Source: Pigmentiphaga sp. NML080357 (GTDB lineage Bacteria; Pseudomonadota; Gammaproteobacteria; Burkholderiales; Burkholderiaceae_B). From it: a stretch of 64,000 nucleotides of DNA. The notes beneath the pieces are model-generated. The model was not told the origin of the DNA. It did not search any database and worked only from the letters and a program-made list of their open reading frames with translations. Location: contig NZ_NINW01000049.1 in NCBI RefSeq assembly GCF_002188465.1, positions 310,001-374,000 on the forward strand, written 5' to 3'. The stretch's first letter is position 1. Each line of letters begins with the position of its first letter. Position numbers and translations under genes: made by a program. This document shows positions 7,480 through 15,613 of the stretch, piece by piece.

Positions 7480-7737
7480 ATGGATGCAACCGCCGCCGGC
7501 ACGCCACCGCACGCCTCCCGCTACGTCCGCGTCCTGGGTCTGCTGGAAAGCCGCTACGTCGAGTTCGAGTTCTCGATAGGCGATCCGGAGCTGGCCGTGG
7601 AGCTGGTGCTGGAGTTTCCCCAGTTCCAGGAGTTCTGCCGCCGCAACCGCGTGCGGATGGTGGGCGCGGAGGAAGCGGCCCGCCTGGACCTGGAGCGCAT
7701 GAAGTGGCGCTATGGCTCGCCCGGCTTGGCCGAGTAG
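7480..7737 (+). CDS. dmpK: Phenol hydroxylase assembly subunit (DmpK/P0)
   Basis: 85 aa, matching the small DmpK/PhhK/MopK subunit that helps load iron into the oxygenase of multicomponent phenol hydroxylases. Typical segments are YVRVLGLLESRYVEFEFSIG and FPQFQEFCRRNRVRMV. It is the first gene of the operon, 81 bp downstream of the sigma-54 promoter, with the oxygenase subunit gene dmpL starting 34 bp later. Confidence 0.9.
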   Translation: MDATAAGTPPHASRYVRVLGLLESRYVEFEFSIGDPELAVELVLEFPQFQEFCRRNRVRMVGAEEAARLDLERMKWRYGSPGLAE

Positions 7738-7771
7738 CGCCTTTCCTTTTCCCTTCCGACGAGACCCAGCC

Positions 7772-8770
7772 ATGCAAGTCGATATCAAGACTTCCGACAT
7801 CCGTCCGATTCGCCAGACGTTTTCCCACATCGCGCGCCGCTTCGGCGCGGACAAGCCGGCATCGCGCTATCAGGAGGCGACCTATGACCTGCAGCCGGAG
7901 GTGAATTTCCATTACCGGCCGTTGTGGGAGCCGGGGTTCGAGCTGTACGACACGCGCCGCACGGCGGTGGTGATGCGGGACTGGTACGCGTTCAAGGATC
8001 CGCGTCATTACTACTACGGTACGTACACGCAGGCCCGCGCGCGGCAGCAGGAGGCGCAGGAGAGTGCGCTGGAGTTCGTGGACAAGCGCGGCCTGCTGCG
8101 CGATGCGCCGGGCGAGGTGCGGCAGCGGATCGAGGAACTGGTGCTGCCGCTGCGCCACTACGAGTGGGGCGCGAACATGAACAACTGTTATGTGACGGCC
8201 TATGGGTATGGCGCGGCGATCACGCAGGCGGCGCAGTACCAGAGCATGGACCGGCTGGGGCTGGCGCAGTACCTGAGCCGCATCGGGCTGCTGCTGGACG
8301 GCAATCAGGGGGCGTCGCTGGCGCGGGCGAAGCAGCACTGGTTGGGCTCGCCGGGGTGGCAGGGGCTGCGGCGCGAGATGGAGAGCCTGTTCGTGACGAA
8401 GGACTGGTTCGAGGTGTTCGTGGCGCAGGACTTCGCGCTGGACGGGCTGGTGTATCCGCTGGTGTTCCAGGCGCTGGAGCGGGAGTTGTCGGCGGCCACG
8501 GGCAATGGTTTCGGGATGAGCGTGGAGTTCATGCGCGACTGGCATGGCGAGAACCTGCGCTGGGTGGATGCCTGCCTGAAGACGGCGGCGGAGGAGTCGC
8601 CGGAGAACGCGGCGCTGTTGTCGCGGTGGGTGAAGGACTGGCTTGCGCGCGGCAAGGAGGCGCTGGCGCCGTGGGCGGCCGTTGCCTTTGGCGAACGCGC
8701 CGCCGCGCAATTGGACGAGGCGGTGTTGGCGCTGCGCCAGCGCGCCGCGAAGTGCCAGGTCGCCGTCTGA
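7772..8770 (+). CDS. dmpL: Phenol hydroxylase P1 oxygenase (beta) subunit
   Basis: 332 aa from ATG 7772 (MQVDIKTSDIRPIRQTF). The longer in-frame start at 7712 lies inside dmpK and is rejected. The sequence is the DmpL/TouE-type beta subunit of a soluble diiron monooxygenase: FGADKPASRYQEATYDLQP, WYAFKDPRHYYYGTYTQAR and WGANMNNCYVTAYGYGAA are typical. The beta subunit supports the hydroxylase dimer but carries no diiron site. It is flanked by dmpK and dmpM in the standard order. Confidence 0.95.
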   Translation: MQVDIKTSDIRPIRQTFSHIARRFGADKPASRYQEATYDLQPEVNFHYRPLWEPGFELYDTRRTAVVMRDWYAFKDPRHYYYGTYTQARARQQEAQESALEFVDKRGLLRDAPGEVRQRIEELVLPLRHYEWGANMNNCYVTAYGYGAAITQAAQYQSMDRLGLAQYLSRIGLLLDGNQGASLARAKQHWLGSPGWQGLRREMESLFVTKDWFEVFVAQDFALDGLVYPLVFQALERELSAATGNGFGMSVEFMRDWHGENLRWVDACLKTAAEESPENAALLSRWVKDWLARGKEALAPWAAVAFGERAAAQLDEAVLALRQRAAKCQVAV

Positions 8771-8795
8771 CCCCAGTCTCTATCAAGGAACCGCC

Positions 8796-9068
8796 ATGTC
8801 TCAAAACGTATTCATCGCCTTCCAGGCCAATGACGATACCCGCGGCATCATCGACGCGATCCTGGAGGACAACCCGCACGCGCAGCGCCAGGATTTCCCC
8901 GCGATGGTGAAGATCGACGCGCCGGATTCGCTGGTGGTGCGGCGCGCTTCGGTGGAGGAGCGCCTGGGCCGCGACTGGGACCTGCAGGAGCTGCACGTGA
9001 ACCTGGTTTCGCTGTCGGGAAACATCGACGAGACGGACGACGAGTTCACGCTGGCCTGGCATCGCTAA
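8796..9068 (+). CDS. dmpM: Phenol hydroxylase P2 coupling/effector protein
   Basis: 90 aa from ATG 8796 with AAGGAA just upstream. This is the cofactor-less regulatory protein of the MmoB/DmpM family (MSQNVFIAFQANDDTRGIID at the start, LVSLSGNIDETDDEFTLAW at the end) that docks on the hydroxylase and tunes oxygen activation. It lies between the beta and alpha oxygenase genes, as in other dmp operons. Confidence 0.95.
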   Translation: MSQNVFIAFQANDDTRGIIDAILEDNPHAQRQDFPAMVKIDAPDSLVVRRASVEERLGRDWDLQELHVNLVSLSGNIDETDDEFTLAWHR

Positions 9069-9111
9069 GGCCCGAACGCCATTCCCCATCAAGCAAGAAA
9101 CGGAGACGCAC

Positions 9112-10644
9112 ATGACCACGACGACGCCCGCGCGCAAGCTGGGCCTGAAGGAGCGCTACGCGCTGCTGACCCGCGACCTGGGCTGGGAAACCAGCTACCA
9201 GCCGATGGACAAGGTGTTCCCCTACGACAAGTTCGAGGGCATCAAGGTGCACGACTGGGACAAGTGGGAGGACCCCTTCCGCCTGACGATGGACGCGTAC
9301 TGGAAGTTCCAGGGCGAAAAGGAGCGCAAGCTCTACGCCATTATCGATGCCTTCGCGCAGAACAACGGCCAGTTCAACGTGACCGATGCGCGCTACATCA
9401 ACGCCATCAAGCTGTTCCTGCAAGGGGTGAGTCCGCTGGAGTACGCGGCGCACCGGGGCTATGCGATGGCGGGGCGCAATTTCCGCGGGGTGGGGGCGCG
9501 CATCGCGTGCCAGATGCAGTCGATCGACGAGCTGCGGCATTCGCAGACGCAGATCCACACGATCAGCCACTACAACAAGTATTTCAACGGCCTGCATGAC
9601 TTCAAGCACATGCATGACCGGGTCTGGTATCTGTCGGTGCCGAAGTCGTATTTCGACGACGCGATGTCGGCGGGGCCGTTCGAGTTCGTGACGGCGATAT
9701 CGTTCTCGTTCGAGTACGTGCTGACGAATCTCTTGTTCATGCCGTTCATGAGCGGCGCGGCGTTCAACGGCGACATGGCCACGGTCACGTTCGGCTTCTC
9801 GGCGCAAAGCGACGAGTCGCGCCACATGACGCTGGGGCTGGAGATCGTGAAGTTCCTGCTGGAACAGGATCCGGACAACCTGCCCATCGTGCAGAAGTGG
9901 ATAGACAAGTGGTTCTGGCGCGGCTACCGGCTCTTGACGCTGGTGGCGATGATGATGGACTACATGCTGCCCAAGCGCGTGATGTCATGGTCGGAGGCCT
10001 GGGAGATCTATTTCGAGAAGAACGGCGGCGCGCTGTTCCAGGATCTGGCCCGCTACGGCATCCGCATGCCCAAGTATCACGAGCAGGCGCGCAAGGAGAA
10101 GGATCACATCTCGCACCAGGCCTGGGGCATTTTCTACAACTACACGCATGCGGCGGCCATCCACACGTGGATCCCGCGGCCGGACGAGATGGCCTGGCTG
10201 TCGGAGAAGTACCCGGCCAGCTTCGATCGCCTCTATCGCCCGCGCCTGGAGTACTGGGACCGGCAGGCGCAGGAAGGCAAGCGCTTCTACAACAACGCGC
10301 TGCCCATGCTGTGCCAGATCTGCCAGATTCCCATGGCCTTTACCGAGCCGGACGATCCGACGCGCATCTGCATGCGCGAGACCACCTATCACGGCATGAA
10401 GTACCACTTCTGCTCGGACGGCTGCAAGGACGTGTTCGAGGGCGAGCCCGAGAAGTACGTGCAAGCCTGGCTGCCGGTGCACCAGATCTTCCAGGGCAAC
10501 TGCGGCGGCGCCACGGTGCCCGAGGTGCTGGAGTGGTACCACCTGAAGGCGGGCGAGGACAACGGCGACTTCGACACCTCGGCCGACCGGCGCAACTGGG
10601 ACCGCTGGACCGGTGGCGAGGCACCCGAACAGCGAGTCGCGTAA
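9112..10644 (+). CDS. dmpN: Phenol hydroxylase P3 oxygenase alpha subunit, catalytic diiron
   Basis: 510 aa, the usual length for DmpN. The two four-helix-bundle ExxH-type iron sites are visible: CQMQSIDELRHSQTQ (about residues 133-147) and FSAQSDESRHMTLG (about 230-243), with partner Glu residues in SPLEYAAHRGYAM and FEFVTAISFSFEYV. The C-terminal part has a YHS-type domain (MLCQICQIPM, YHFCSDGCKDVFEGEPEKYV) normal for this subfamily. The enzyme hydroxylates phenol to catechol in complex with DmpL, DmpM and the reductase DmpP. An RBS-like ACGGAGA precedes the ATG. A GC-rich palindromic repeat follows the stop. Confidence 0.97.
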   Translation: MTTTTPARKLGLKERYALLTRDLGWETSYQPMDKVFPYDKFEGIKVHDWDKWEDPFRLTMDAYWKFQGEKERKLYAIIDAFAQNNGQFNVTDARYINAIKLFLQGVSPLEYAAHRGYAMAGRNFRGVGARIACQMQSIDELRHSQTQIHTISHYNKYFNGLHDFKHMHDRVWYLSVPKSYFDDAMSAGPFEFVTAISFSFEYVLTNLLFMPFMSGAAFNGDMATVTFGFSAQSDESRHMTLGLEIVKFLLEQDPDNLPIVQKWIDKWFWRGYRLLTLVAMMMDYMLPKRVMSWSEAWEIYFEKNGGALFQDLARYGIRMPKYHEQARKEKDHISHQAWGIFYNYTHAAAIHTWIPRPDEMAWLSEKYPASFDRLYRPRLEYWDRQAQEGKRFYNNALPMLCQICQIPMAFTEPDDPTRICMRETTYHGMKYHFCSDGCKDVFEGEPEKYVQAWLPVHQIFQGNCGGATVPEVLEWYHLKAGEDNGDFDTSADRRNWDRWTGGEAPEQRVA

Positions 10645-10675
10645 CGACCCAGCCGCTGCATCAACTCATATGTAT

Positions 10676-10761
10676 CCCATCCAGGGCACCGCGGATCCGG
10701 CTCTGCCGGTCCGCCAGTGCCGCCCCCTCGAGGGGGCGCGCGACGCGCGTACGGGGTGGGC
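10676..10761 (+). repeat. GC-rich dispersed palindromic repeat, copy 1 (inside the dmp operon)
   Basis: The core is GGATCCGGCTCTGCCGGTCC (imperfect hairpin), followed by CGCCCCCTCGAGGGGGCG (perfect palindrome). The same order CCAGGGC, GCGGATCC, hairpin, CCGCCAG, CCCCC-GGGGG recurs at 27374-27457, 29945-30032 and 30117-30202. It fills most of the 134-bp gap between dmpN and dmpO. Confidence 0.8.
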
Positions 10762-10778
10762 CAACCTTGGAGACGAAC

Positions 10779-11141
10779 ATGCCTGTCATCGCGCTCGAGC
10801 CCGGCTACGCCGGCCCCGTCCAGGATACCGAGGACAAGTTCGGCGGCAACCGGCTGCTGTACATCAACTGGGACGGCCACATGATGTTCTGCTCGCCGGT
10901 GTGCCTGCCGGTGCCGCCGGACATGCCTTTCTCCGCGCTGGTGGACGACGTGCTGCCCGGCATCTACGGTGCCCATCCCGATTTCGCCCGCATCGACTGG
11001 TCGGCGGCGCAGTGGGAGCACGGCGGCCAGCCGTGGCGGCCGGACCCTGCCAAGAGCCTGGCCGACAACGGCCTGGTGCACAAGTCCGCCATACGCCTGC
11101 GCACGCCGGGGCTGGAAGGCATAGGCGGCAGCCATTCGTAG
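10779..11141 (+). CDS. dmpO: Phenol hydroxylase P4 subunit
   Basis: 120 aa from ATG 10779 (MPVIALEPGYAGPVQDTEDK). The sequence matches the DmpO/PhhO small oxygenase (gamma) subunit: FGGNRLLYINWDGHMMFCSP and ALVDDVLPGIYGAHPDF are characteristic. An AGACGA purine stretch precedes the start. It lies downstream of a palindromic repeat that separates it from dmpN. The third component of the hydroxylase heterohexamer, it carries no cofactor. Confidence 0.93.
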   Translation: MPVIALEPGYAGPVQDTEDKFGGNRLLYINWDGHMMFCSPVCLPVPPDMPFSALVDDVLPGIYGAHPDFARIDWSAAQWEHGGQPWRPDPAKSLADNGLVHKSAIRLRTPGLEGIGGSHS

Positions 11142-11158
11142 CATCGTAGGAGCAGCAC

Positions 11159-12226
11159 ATGAGTTACCAACTCACCATCGAACCGCTGGGCCAGACCATC
11201 GACATCGAGCCCGGGCAGACCGTGCTGGACGCTTGCCTGCGCAGCGGCATCTGGCTGCCGCATGCCTGCGGCCATGGCCTGTGCGGCACTTGCAAGGTGC
11301 ACGTGCAGGAGGGGGAGGTGGACCACGGCGCGGCCAGCAGTTTCGCGCTGATGGATTTCGAGCGGGACGAAGGGCATTGCCTGGCCTGCTGCGCCATGCC
11401 CGAGGCCGACCTGATGATCGAGGCCGATATCGACGAAGAACCCGACGCGCAGTACCTGCCGCTGGAGGACTACGTGGGCGAGGTGGTGGCGCTGCGCGAC
11501 CTGACGCCCACCATCAAGGGCGTGTGGCTGCGCACCGACCGGCCGGTGCGCTTCCAGGCCGGGCAGTACGCCAACCTTGCGGTGCCCGGCGTGGAGGGCC
11601 GGCGCGCGTTTTCGCTGGCCAACGCGCCGGGCGATAACGTGGTGGAGCTGCACGTGCGCAAGGTCGAGGGCGGCGCGGCCACGGGCTACATCCACGAGCA
11701 CCTGCGCGAGGGCGAGTGCCTGCCGCTGTCGGCGCCGTTCGGGCGTTTCTACGTGCGCAAGTCGGCGCAGGTGCCGATGATCTTCCTGGCCGGCGGCTCG
11801 GGGCTGTCCAGTCCCAAGTCCATGATCGCCGAGCTGCTGGCCGAGGGTTGCCAGCAGCCCATCACGCTGGTGCACGGCGCGCGCCATGCGGGCGAGCTGT
11901 ATTGCTCGGACTGGTTCCAGGAACTGGCCGTGCGGCATCCCAATTTCCGCTACGTGCCGGCGCTGTCCGAGGCGCACGACGGGGAAGGGCGGTGCGAGAC
12001 GGGCTTCGTGCACGAGGTGCTGGCGCGGCTGTACGCGGGCCAGGACGGGCGCGCGGATTTCCGCGGCCACAAGGCCTACCTGTGCGGCCCGCCGCCCATG
12101 ATCGAGGCCTGCATCGCGACGCTGATGCAGGGGCGGCTGTTCGAGCGCGACATCCACGTCGAGAAATTCCTGACCGCGGCACAGGCGCAGGAAGGCCGCC
12201 GCAGCCCGCTGTTCAAGGCGATCTGA
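11159..12226 (+). CDS. dmpP: Phenol hydroxylase P5 reductase (FAD and 2Fe-2S)
   Basis: 355 aa, family-typical. The N-terminal plant-type ferredoxin domain carries the 2Fe-2S cysteines in HACGHGLCGTCKVHV and, later, GHCLACC. It is followed by an FAD-binding barrel (RFQAGQYANLAVPGV and RAFSLANAP) and an NAD-binding domain (MIFLAGGSGLSSPKSMI, and CGPPPMIEACI near the end). It passes electrons from NADH to the diiron oxygenase. A good RBS, AGGAGC, sits 6 bp before the ATG, and dmpQ follows 5 bp after the stop. Confidence 0.96.
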   Translation: MSYQLTIEPLGQTIDIEPGQTVLDACLRSGIWLPHACGHGLCGTCKVHVQEGEVDHGAASSFALMDFERDEGHCLACCAMPEADLMIEADIDEEPDAQYLPLEDYVGEVVALRDLTPTIKGVWLRTDRPVRFQAGQYANLAVPGVEGRRAFSLANAPGDNVVELHVRKVEGGAATGYIHEHLREGECLPLSAPFGRFYVRKSAQVPMIFLAGGSGLSSPKSMIAELLAEGCQQPITLVHGARHAGELYCSDWFQELAVRHPNFRYVPALSEAHDGEGRCETGFVHEVLARLYAGQDGRADFRGHKAYLCGPPPMIEACIATLMQGRLFERDIHVEKFLTAAQAQEGRRSPLFKAI

Positions 12227-12231
12227 CACCC

Positions 12232-12597
12232 ATGGACGCCGACACCCACGAGGTCCACATCCTGGATACCGGCGAGCGCTACCGCTGCGCGCCGTCGCAG
12301 ACCCTGCTGGCCGGCATGGAGGCCCTGGGCCGCAAGGGCATTCCGGTGGGCTGCCGCGGCGGCGGCTGCGGCGTCTGCAAGAGCCGCGTCGTGCGCGGCG
12401 CCTACCTGGCCTTGAAGATGAGCCGCGGCTGCGTCAGCGCCGAGGAAGAGGCGGCGGGCGTGGTGCTGGCCTGCCGCGTCATGCCGCGCGGCGACGTCGA
12501 GCTCCAGGCGCTGGACCGGATGCGCCGCTGCGTGACCCGGCACGTTTCCCGGGACGCCCTGGAGGAGGGGCGTCCCATTTCAACCTCCGACGAGTGA
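12232..12597 (+). CDS. dmpQ: Plant-type 2Fe-2S ferredoxin (DmpQ/XylT family)
   Basis: 121 aa with the ligand motif CRGGGCGVCKSRV and a later Cys in VVLACRVMP. Such ferredoxins (XylT, DmpQ, NahT) reactivate catechol 2,3-dioxygenase by reducing its oxidised iron. In this operon the dioxygenase gene lies 1.1 kb downstream, after an inserted porin gene. The start ATG 12232 follows the dmpP stop by 5 bp. Confidence 0.93.
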   Translation: MDADTHEVHILDTGERYRCAPSQTLLAGMEALGRKGIPVGCRGGGCGVCKSRVVRGAYLALKMSRGCVSAEEEAAGVVLACRVMPRGDVELQALDRMRRCVTRHVSRDALEEGRPISTSDE

Positions 12598-12605
12598 CCA
12601 TAACG

Positions 12606-13688
12606 ATGAAAACCGCGAGACTCCTGCTTCCGCTGGCACTGGCCAGCGCCACCCCGGCGATGGCGCAGACCACGACCACGCTGTACGGCATCATCGATGC
12701 CGGCGTGAACTACCTGTCCAACCAGGGCGGCCATGGCACCTGGTCCATGGACACAGGGCTGTTGTCGCCCAACCTGTTCGGCCTGCGCGGCAGCGAGGCG
12801 CTGGGCAGCGACCTGAAGGCGGTGTTCACGCTGGAAGGCCAGTTCGCGGCCGACAACGGCGCCAGCGTGGGGCCGCTGTTCGGCCGCCAGGCCTACGTGG
12901 GCCTGAGTTCCACGTCCTGGGGCACGCTGACCCTGGGCAAGCAGTACGACTTCAGCTTCGACATGCTGGGGCCGGGCCGCTACGGGCCGTCCTTCCCGAT
13001 GATCGGCCTGTACAACCTGCGCCTGGGACCCTTCGGCGGACTGGGCGTGCCCGGCATGCCGGGCGGGGCCATGGACTTCGACGGCGTGGCCGGCGCCAAG
13101 CGGGTCGACAACTCGGTGAAGTTCACCAGCGCCAACTACGGCGGCCTGACCTTCGGCGCGCTGTACGGCTTCGGCGAACAGCCGGGCAGCATGGGGCAGG
13201 GCCGCACCTACAGCGCCGGCGCATCCTACGCACGCGGCCCGTTCGCGTTGACGGCCGCCATCACCGACGCCCGCAACGCGGCCATCAACAACGGCAGCGA
13301 CGGCATCCGCACCTGGGGCCTGGGCGGCCGCTACCAGCTCGGCGCCGCCGTGCTGAACGCGCTGTACACCAACACGCGCAATACCTTTACCGGCGGCTCG
13401 GTGCAGGTGGCGCAGGTCGGCACGACCCTGCCGGTGGCGGCCAGCACCACGCTGCTGCTGGATTACCAGTACCAGTGGGCCAACGCCACGCTGGACAAGG
13501 TGCACGCCCACCAGGCCAGCGCCACGCTGGGCTACGCGCTGTCCAAGCGCACCGATGCCTACGCGGCCCTGGTCTACCAGCGCGCCGGCGGCGCACCCGG
13601 CGCCACCGCCTGGATCGCCGGCCTGAACGGCCCCTCGGACGGCAAGACCCAGACCCTGGTGCGGCTCGGCATGCGCCACATGTTCTGA
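12606..13688 (+). CDS. Outer-membrane porin, Gram-negative trimeric type
   Basis: About 360 aa from ATG 12606 (MKTARLLLPLALASATPAMA, a signal peptide cleaved after AMA). A GTG at 12594 would add four residues and overlap the dmpQ stop. The mature start QTTTTLYGIIDAGVNYLSN, the FGLRGSEALGSDLKAVFTLEG segment and the terminal Phe (GMRHMF) are hallmarks of the betaproteobacterial porin family. It sits between dmpQ and the catechol dioxygenase gene, so it probably aids uptake of phenol or a related aromatic compound. Substrate preference is inferred from position alone. Confidence 0.93.
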   Translation: MKTARLLLPLALASATPAMAQTTTTLYGIIDAGVNYLSNQGGHGTWSMDTGLLSPNLFGLRGSEALGSDLKAVFTLEGQFAADNGASVGPLFGRQAYVGLSSTSWGTLTLGKQYDFSFDMLGPGRYGPSFPMIGLYNLRLGPFGGLGVPGMPGGAMDFDGVAGAKRVDNSVKFTSANYGGLTFGALYGFGEQPGSMGQGRTYSAGASYARGPFALTAAITDARNAAINNGSDGIRTWGLGGRYQLGAAVLNALYTNTRNTFTGGSVQVAQVGTTLPVAASTTLLLDYQYQWANATLDKVHAHQASATLGYALSKRTDAYAALVYQRAGGAPGATAWIAGLNGPSDGKTQTLVRLGMRHMF

Positions 13689-13721
13689 ACCCACCCCTGT
13701 GCACACACCAAGGAGACTCAC

Positions 13722-14666
13722 ATGGCAATTACCGGAGTGCTGCGGCCCGGGCACGTCTGCATACGCGTGCTCGAACTCGAGCCGGCGGTACGGCATTACG
13801 TGGACACCATCGGCCTGACCGAGATCATGCGCGATACGGCCGCCGACGGCAGCCCGCGCGTGTTCCTGAAAGGCTGGGACGAGTCGGACCATCACAGCGT
13901 GGTGCTGCGCGAGGCCGACGAATCCGGCATGGACTACATGGGATGGAAGGTGGACTCGGAAGCGACGCTGGAGAAATTGTCGGCCGACGTGAAGGCCAGC
14001 GGGCTGGCCACCGACATGCACTGGATCGCGGCCGGCGAGCATCCCGAGACCGGCAAGCGCTTCCGCTTCACCGTGTCGACCGGGCACATCATGGAGCTGT
14101 ACGCCTACCGCAAGGCCACCGGCTGCGCGACGGGTTCGCTGAACCCCGACCCCTGGCCGGACGACATGCACGGCATGGGTGCGCGGCGCTTCGACCACTG
14201 CCTGCTGTACGGCGACGACCTGGCCAACACCTACAAGCTGTTCACCGAGGTGCTGGGCTTCGGGCTGAGCGAGGCCGTGGTGGCGGGGCCCGGGGAACAG
14301 ATGATCGGCGCTTTCCTGAGCTGCGCCAACAAGGCGCACGACGTGGCCTTCATCCAGCAGCCGGTCAAGAACAAGCTGCACCACGTGTCTTTTCTGCTGG
14401 ACAACTGGGGCGAGGTGCTGAAGGCGGCGGACATCATCTCCAAGCGGCGCGTGTCGCTGGACATCGGGCCGACGCGGCACGGCATCACGCGCGGCGAGAC
14501 GGTGTACTTCTTCGACCCCAGCGGCAACCGCAACGAGGTGTTCGCGGGCGGCTACACCTGGTATCCGGACAAGCCGGTGATCAAGTGGACGGACGACCAG
14601 CTCGGCACGGGCATCTTCTACCACGACCGCAAGCTCAACGAGAAATTCCTGAGCGTATTCACCTGA
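13722..14666 (+). CDS. dmpB: Catechol 2,3-dioxygenase
   Basis: 314 aa, the length of XylE/DmpB-type type I extradiol dioxygenases. The iron ligands are visible as His in RRFDHCLLYGDDL (about 153), His in KLHHVSFLLDNW (about 212) and Glu in GNRNEVFAGGYTWYP (about 270). The enzyme opens catechol to 2-hydroxymuconate semialdehyde with O2 and Fe(II). An AGGAGA ribosome site precedes the ATG. It follows the porin gene and precedes a GlcG-like gene in the same direction. Confidence 0.97.
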   Translation: MAITGVLRPGHVCIRVLELEPAVRHYVDTIGLTEIMRDTAADGSPRVFLKGWDESDHHSVVLREADESGMDYMGWKVDSEATLEKLSADVKASGLATDMHWIAAGEHPETGKRFRFTVSTGHIMELYAYRKATGCATGSLNPDPWPDDMHGMGARRFDHCLLYGDDLANTYKLFTEVLGFGLSEAVVAGPGEQMIGAFLSCANKAHDVAFIQQPVKNKLHHVSFLLDNWGEVLKAADIISKRRVSLDIGPTRHGITRGETVYFFDPSGNRNEVFAGGYTWYPDKPVIKWTDDQLGTGIFYHDRKLNEKFLSVFT

Positions 14667-14678
14667 AGCGGAACCGGC

Positions 14679-15116
14679 ATGGAAAACTGGACGCGCATCA
14701 CGCGCGCGCTGACCCTCGATGCCGTCCGCACGGCGCTGGACGCCGCGGTGCGGGAAGCCTCGGGGCAAGGCATTCGCGTCAACGTGGCGGTGGTGGACGC
14801 AAGCGGCGTGCTGCTGGGTTTCCTGCGCATGCCGGGCGCGTTCCTGCACTCGGCCGACATCGCCGTCGACAAGGCCTATACGGCGGCCGGTTTCCGGTTG
14901 CCTACGGGGGCCTGGGACGAGGCGTTGAAAGGCCATTCGCCGGCAGTGCGCCAGGGGCTGCCGGCGAGGCCGCGGTTCGCCGGCTTCGGCGGCGGATTCC
15001 CGCTGGTGGCGGAAGGCGAGCTGGTGGGCGGCATCGGCGTGTCGGGCGGGAGCGAGGAGCAGGACGAGGCCTGCGCACGGGCTGCCTGTGCCGCCCTGGG
15101 CATGGGGCCGGGCTGA
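14679..15116 (+). CDS. GlcG/HbpS-family (haem-degrading-like) protein
   Basis: 145 aa with the family pattern LTLDAVRTALDAAVREA, INVAVVDASGVLLGFLRMPGA-like and FGGGFPLVAEGELVGGIGVS-like segments ending in GGSEEQDEACARAA. GlcG/HbpS proteins bind haem or small ligands. Homologues are common in meta-cleavage operons, including the ORF next to catechol 2,3-dioxygenase in some dmp/phn clusters, with no settled role. It starts 12 bp after dmpB and is the last gene before a 176-bp gap with inverted repeats. Confidence 0.85.
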   Translation: MENWTRITRALTLDAVRTALDAAVREASGQGIRVNVAVVDASGVLLGFLRMPGAFLHSADIAVDKAYTAAGFRLPTGAWDEALKGHSPAVRQGLPARPRFAGFGGGFPLVAEGELVGGIGVSGGSEEQDEACARAACAALGMGPG

Positions 15117-15154
15117 GCCGCCGTCCGCTCGCCGGTGCGGCTTCATATGCGTCG

Positions 15155-15246
15155 TTGGTCCATATACCGGACCAAAGGCGCCCAATTCTGAAAGAGTCCG
15201 AATAACATCGGTGAATCGTTCACCACGGATGTTCCGTTTTCCGGAC
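15155..15246. promoter_or_regulatory. Two inverted repeats in front of the yciI-bug-dmpFG genes
   Basis: First, TTGGTCC-N7-GGACCAA at 15155-15175 is a perfect 7-bp dyad. Second, AACATC GGTGAA TCG TTCACC ACG GATGTT at 15204-15233 is a nested dyad, flanked by GTCCG (15196-15200) and CGGAC (15242-15246). No T-run follows, so these look like operators rather than a terminator. They suggest a second, separately regulated promoter inside the catabolic cluster. No regulator gene is adjacent. Confidence 0.5.
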
Positions 15247-15292
15247 TCGTTCAGATCATGCCCACCATCCCCCGCCTTCCGGCCGGACTTTC

Positions 15293-15613
15293 ATGAACGG
15301 CCGCGCGCTTTACCTCATGTACGCCGAGGACGTGGACCACAGCGAGGCGCTGCGCGCGCCCCTGCGCGAGGCGCACATCCGCCGCCGCGCGGAACTGGCC
15401 GCACAGGGCCGCGTAGTCGTGTCGGGCCCCTTGTGGGATTCTGACGCCGCGCAAGGCGACTACTGCGGCAGCCTGCTGGTGGCCGCCTTCGATTCGCTGG
15501 CGCAGGCGCAGGCCTGGGCCGATGCGGACCCGTACGCGCGGGCCGGCATTTATCGCCGCATGGTCGTGCGCCGTATCAATACGCACTTCCTGGCCCAGGA
15601 GTCCTCGCCATGA
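15293..15613 (+). CDS. YciI-like protein
   Basis: 106 aa alpha-beta barrel of the YciI/muconolactone-isomerase-like superfamily. The pattern runs YLMYAEDVDHSEALRAPLRE, then AHIRRRAELAAQGRVVVSGP with the family His, then LLVAAFDSLAQAQAWADADPYARAGIY. Such proteins are often accessory enzymes in aromatic catabolism. It overlaps the following Bug gene by 4 bp (ATGA), so the two are co-translated. Catalytic function is not established. Confidence 0.85.
   Translation: MNGRALYLMYAEDVDHSEALRAPLREAHIRRRAELAAQGRVVVSGPLWDSDAAQGDYCGSLLVAAFDSLAQAQAWADADPYARAGIYRRMVVRRINTHFLAQESSP

Noticed and set aside
10645-10778. Terminator between dmpN and dmpO
   Set aside because: The hairpins belong to the dispersed repeat and no T-run follows.
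12402-15185. 927-codon minus-strand open frame opposite dmpQ, porin and catechol dioxygenase
   Set aside because: Antisense shadow of clear, recognisable genes; low-complexity Arg/Ala/Gly/His composition.
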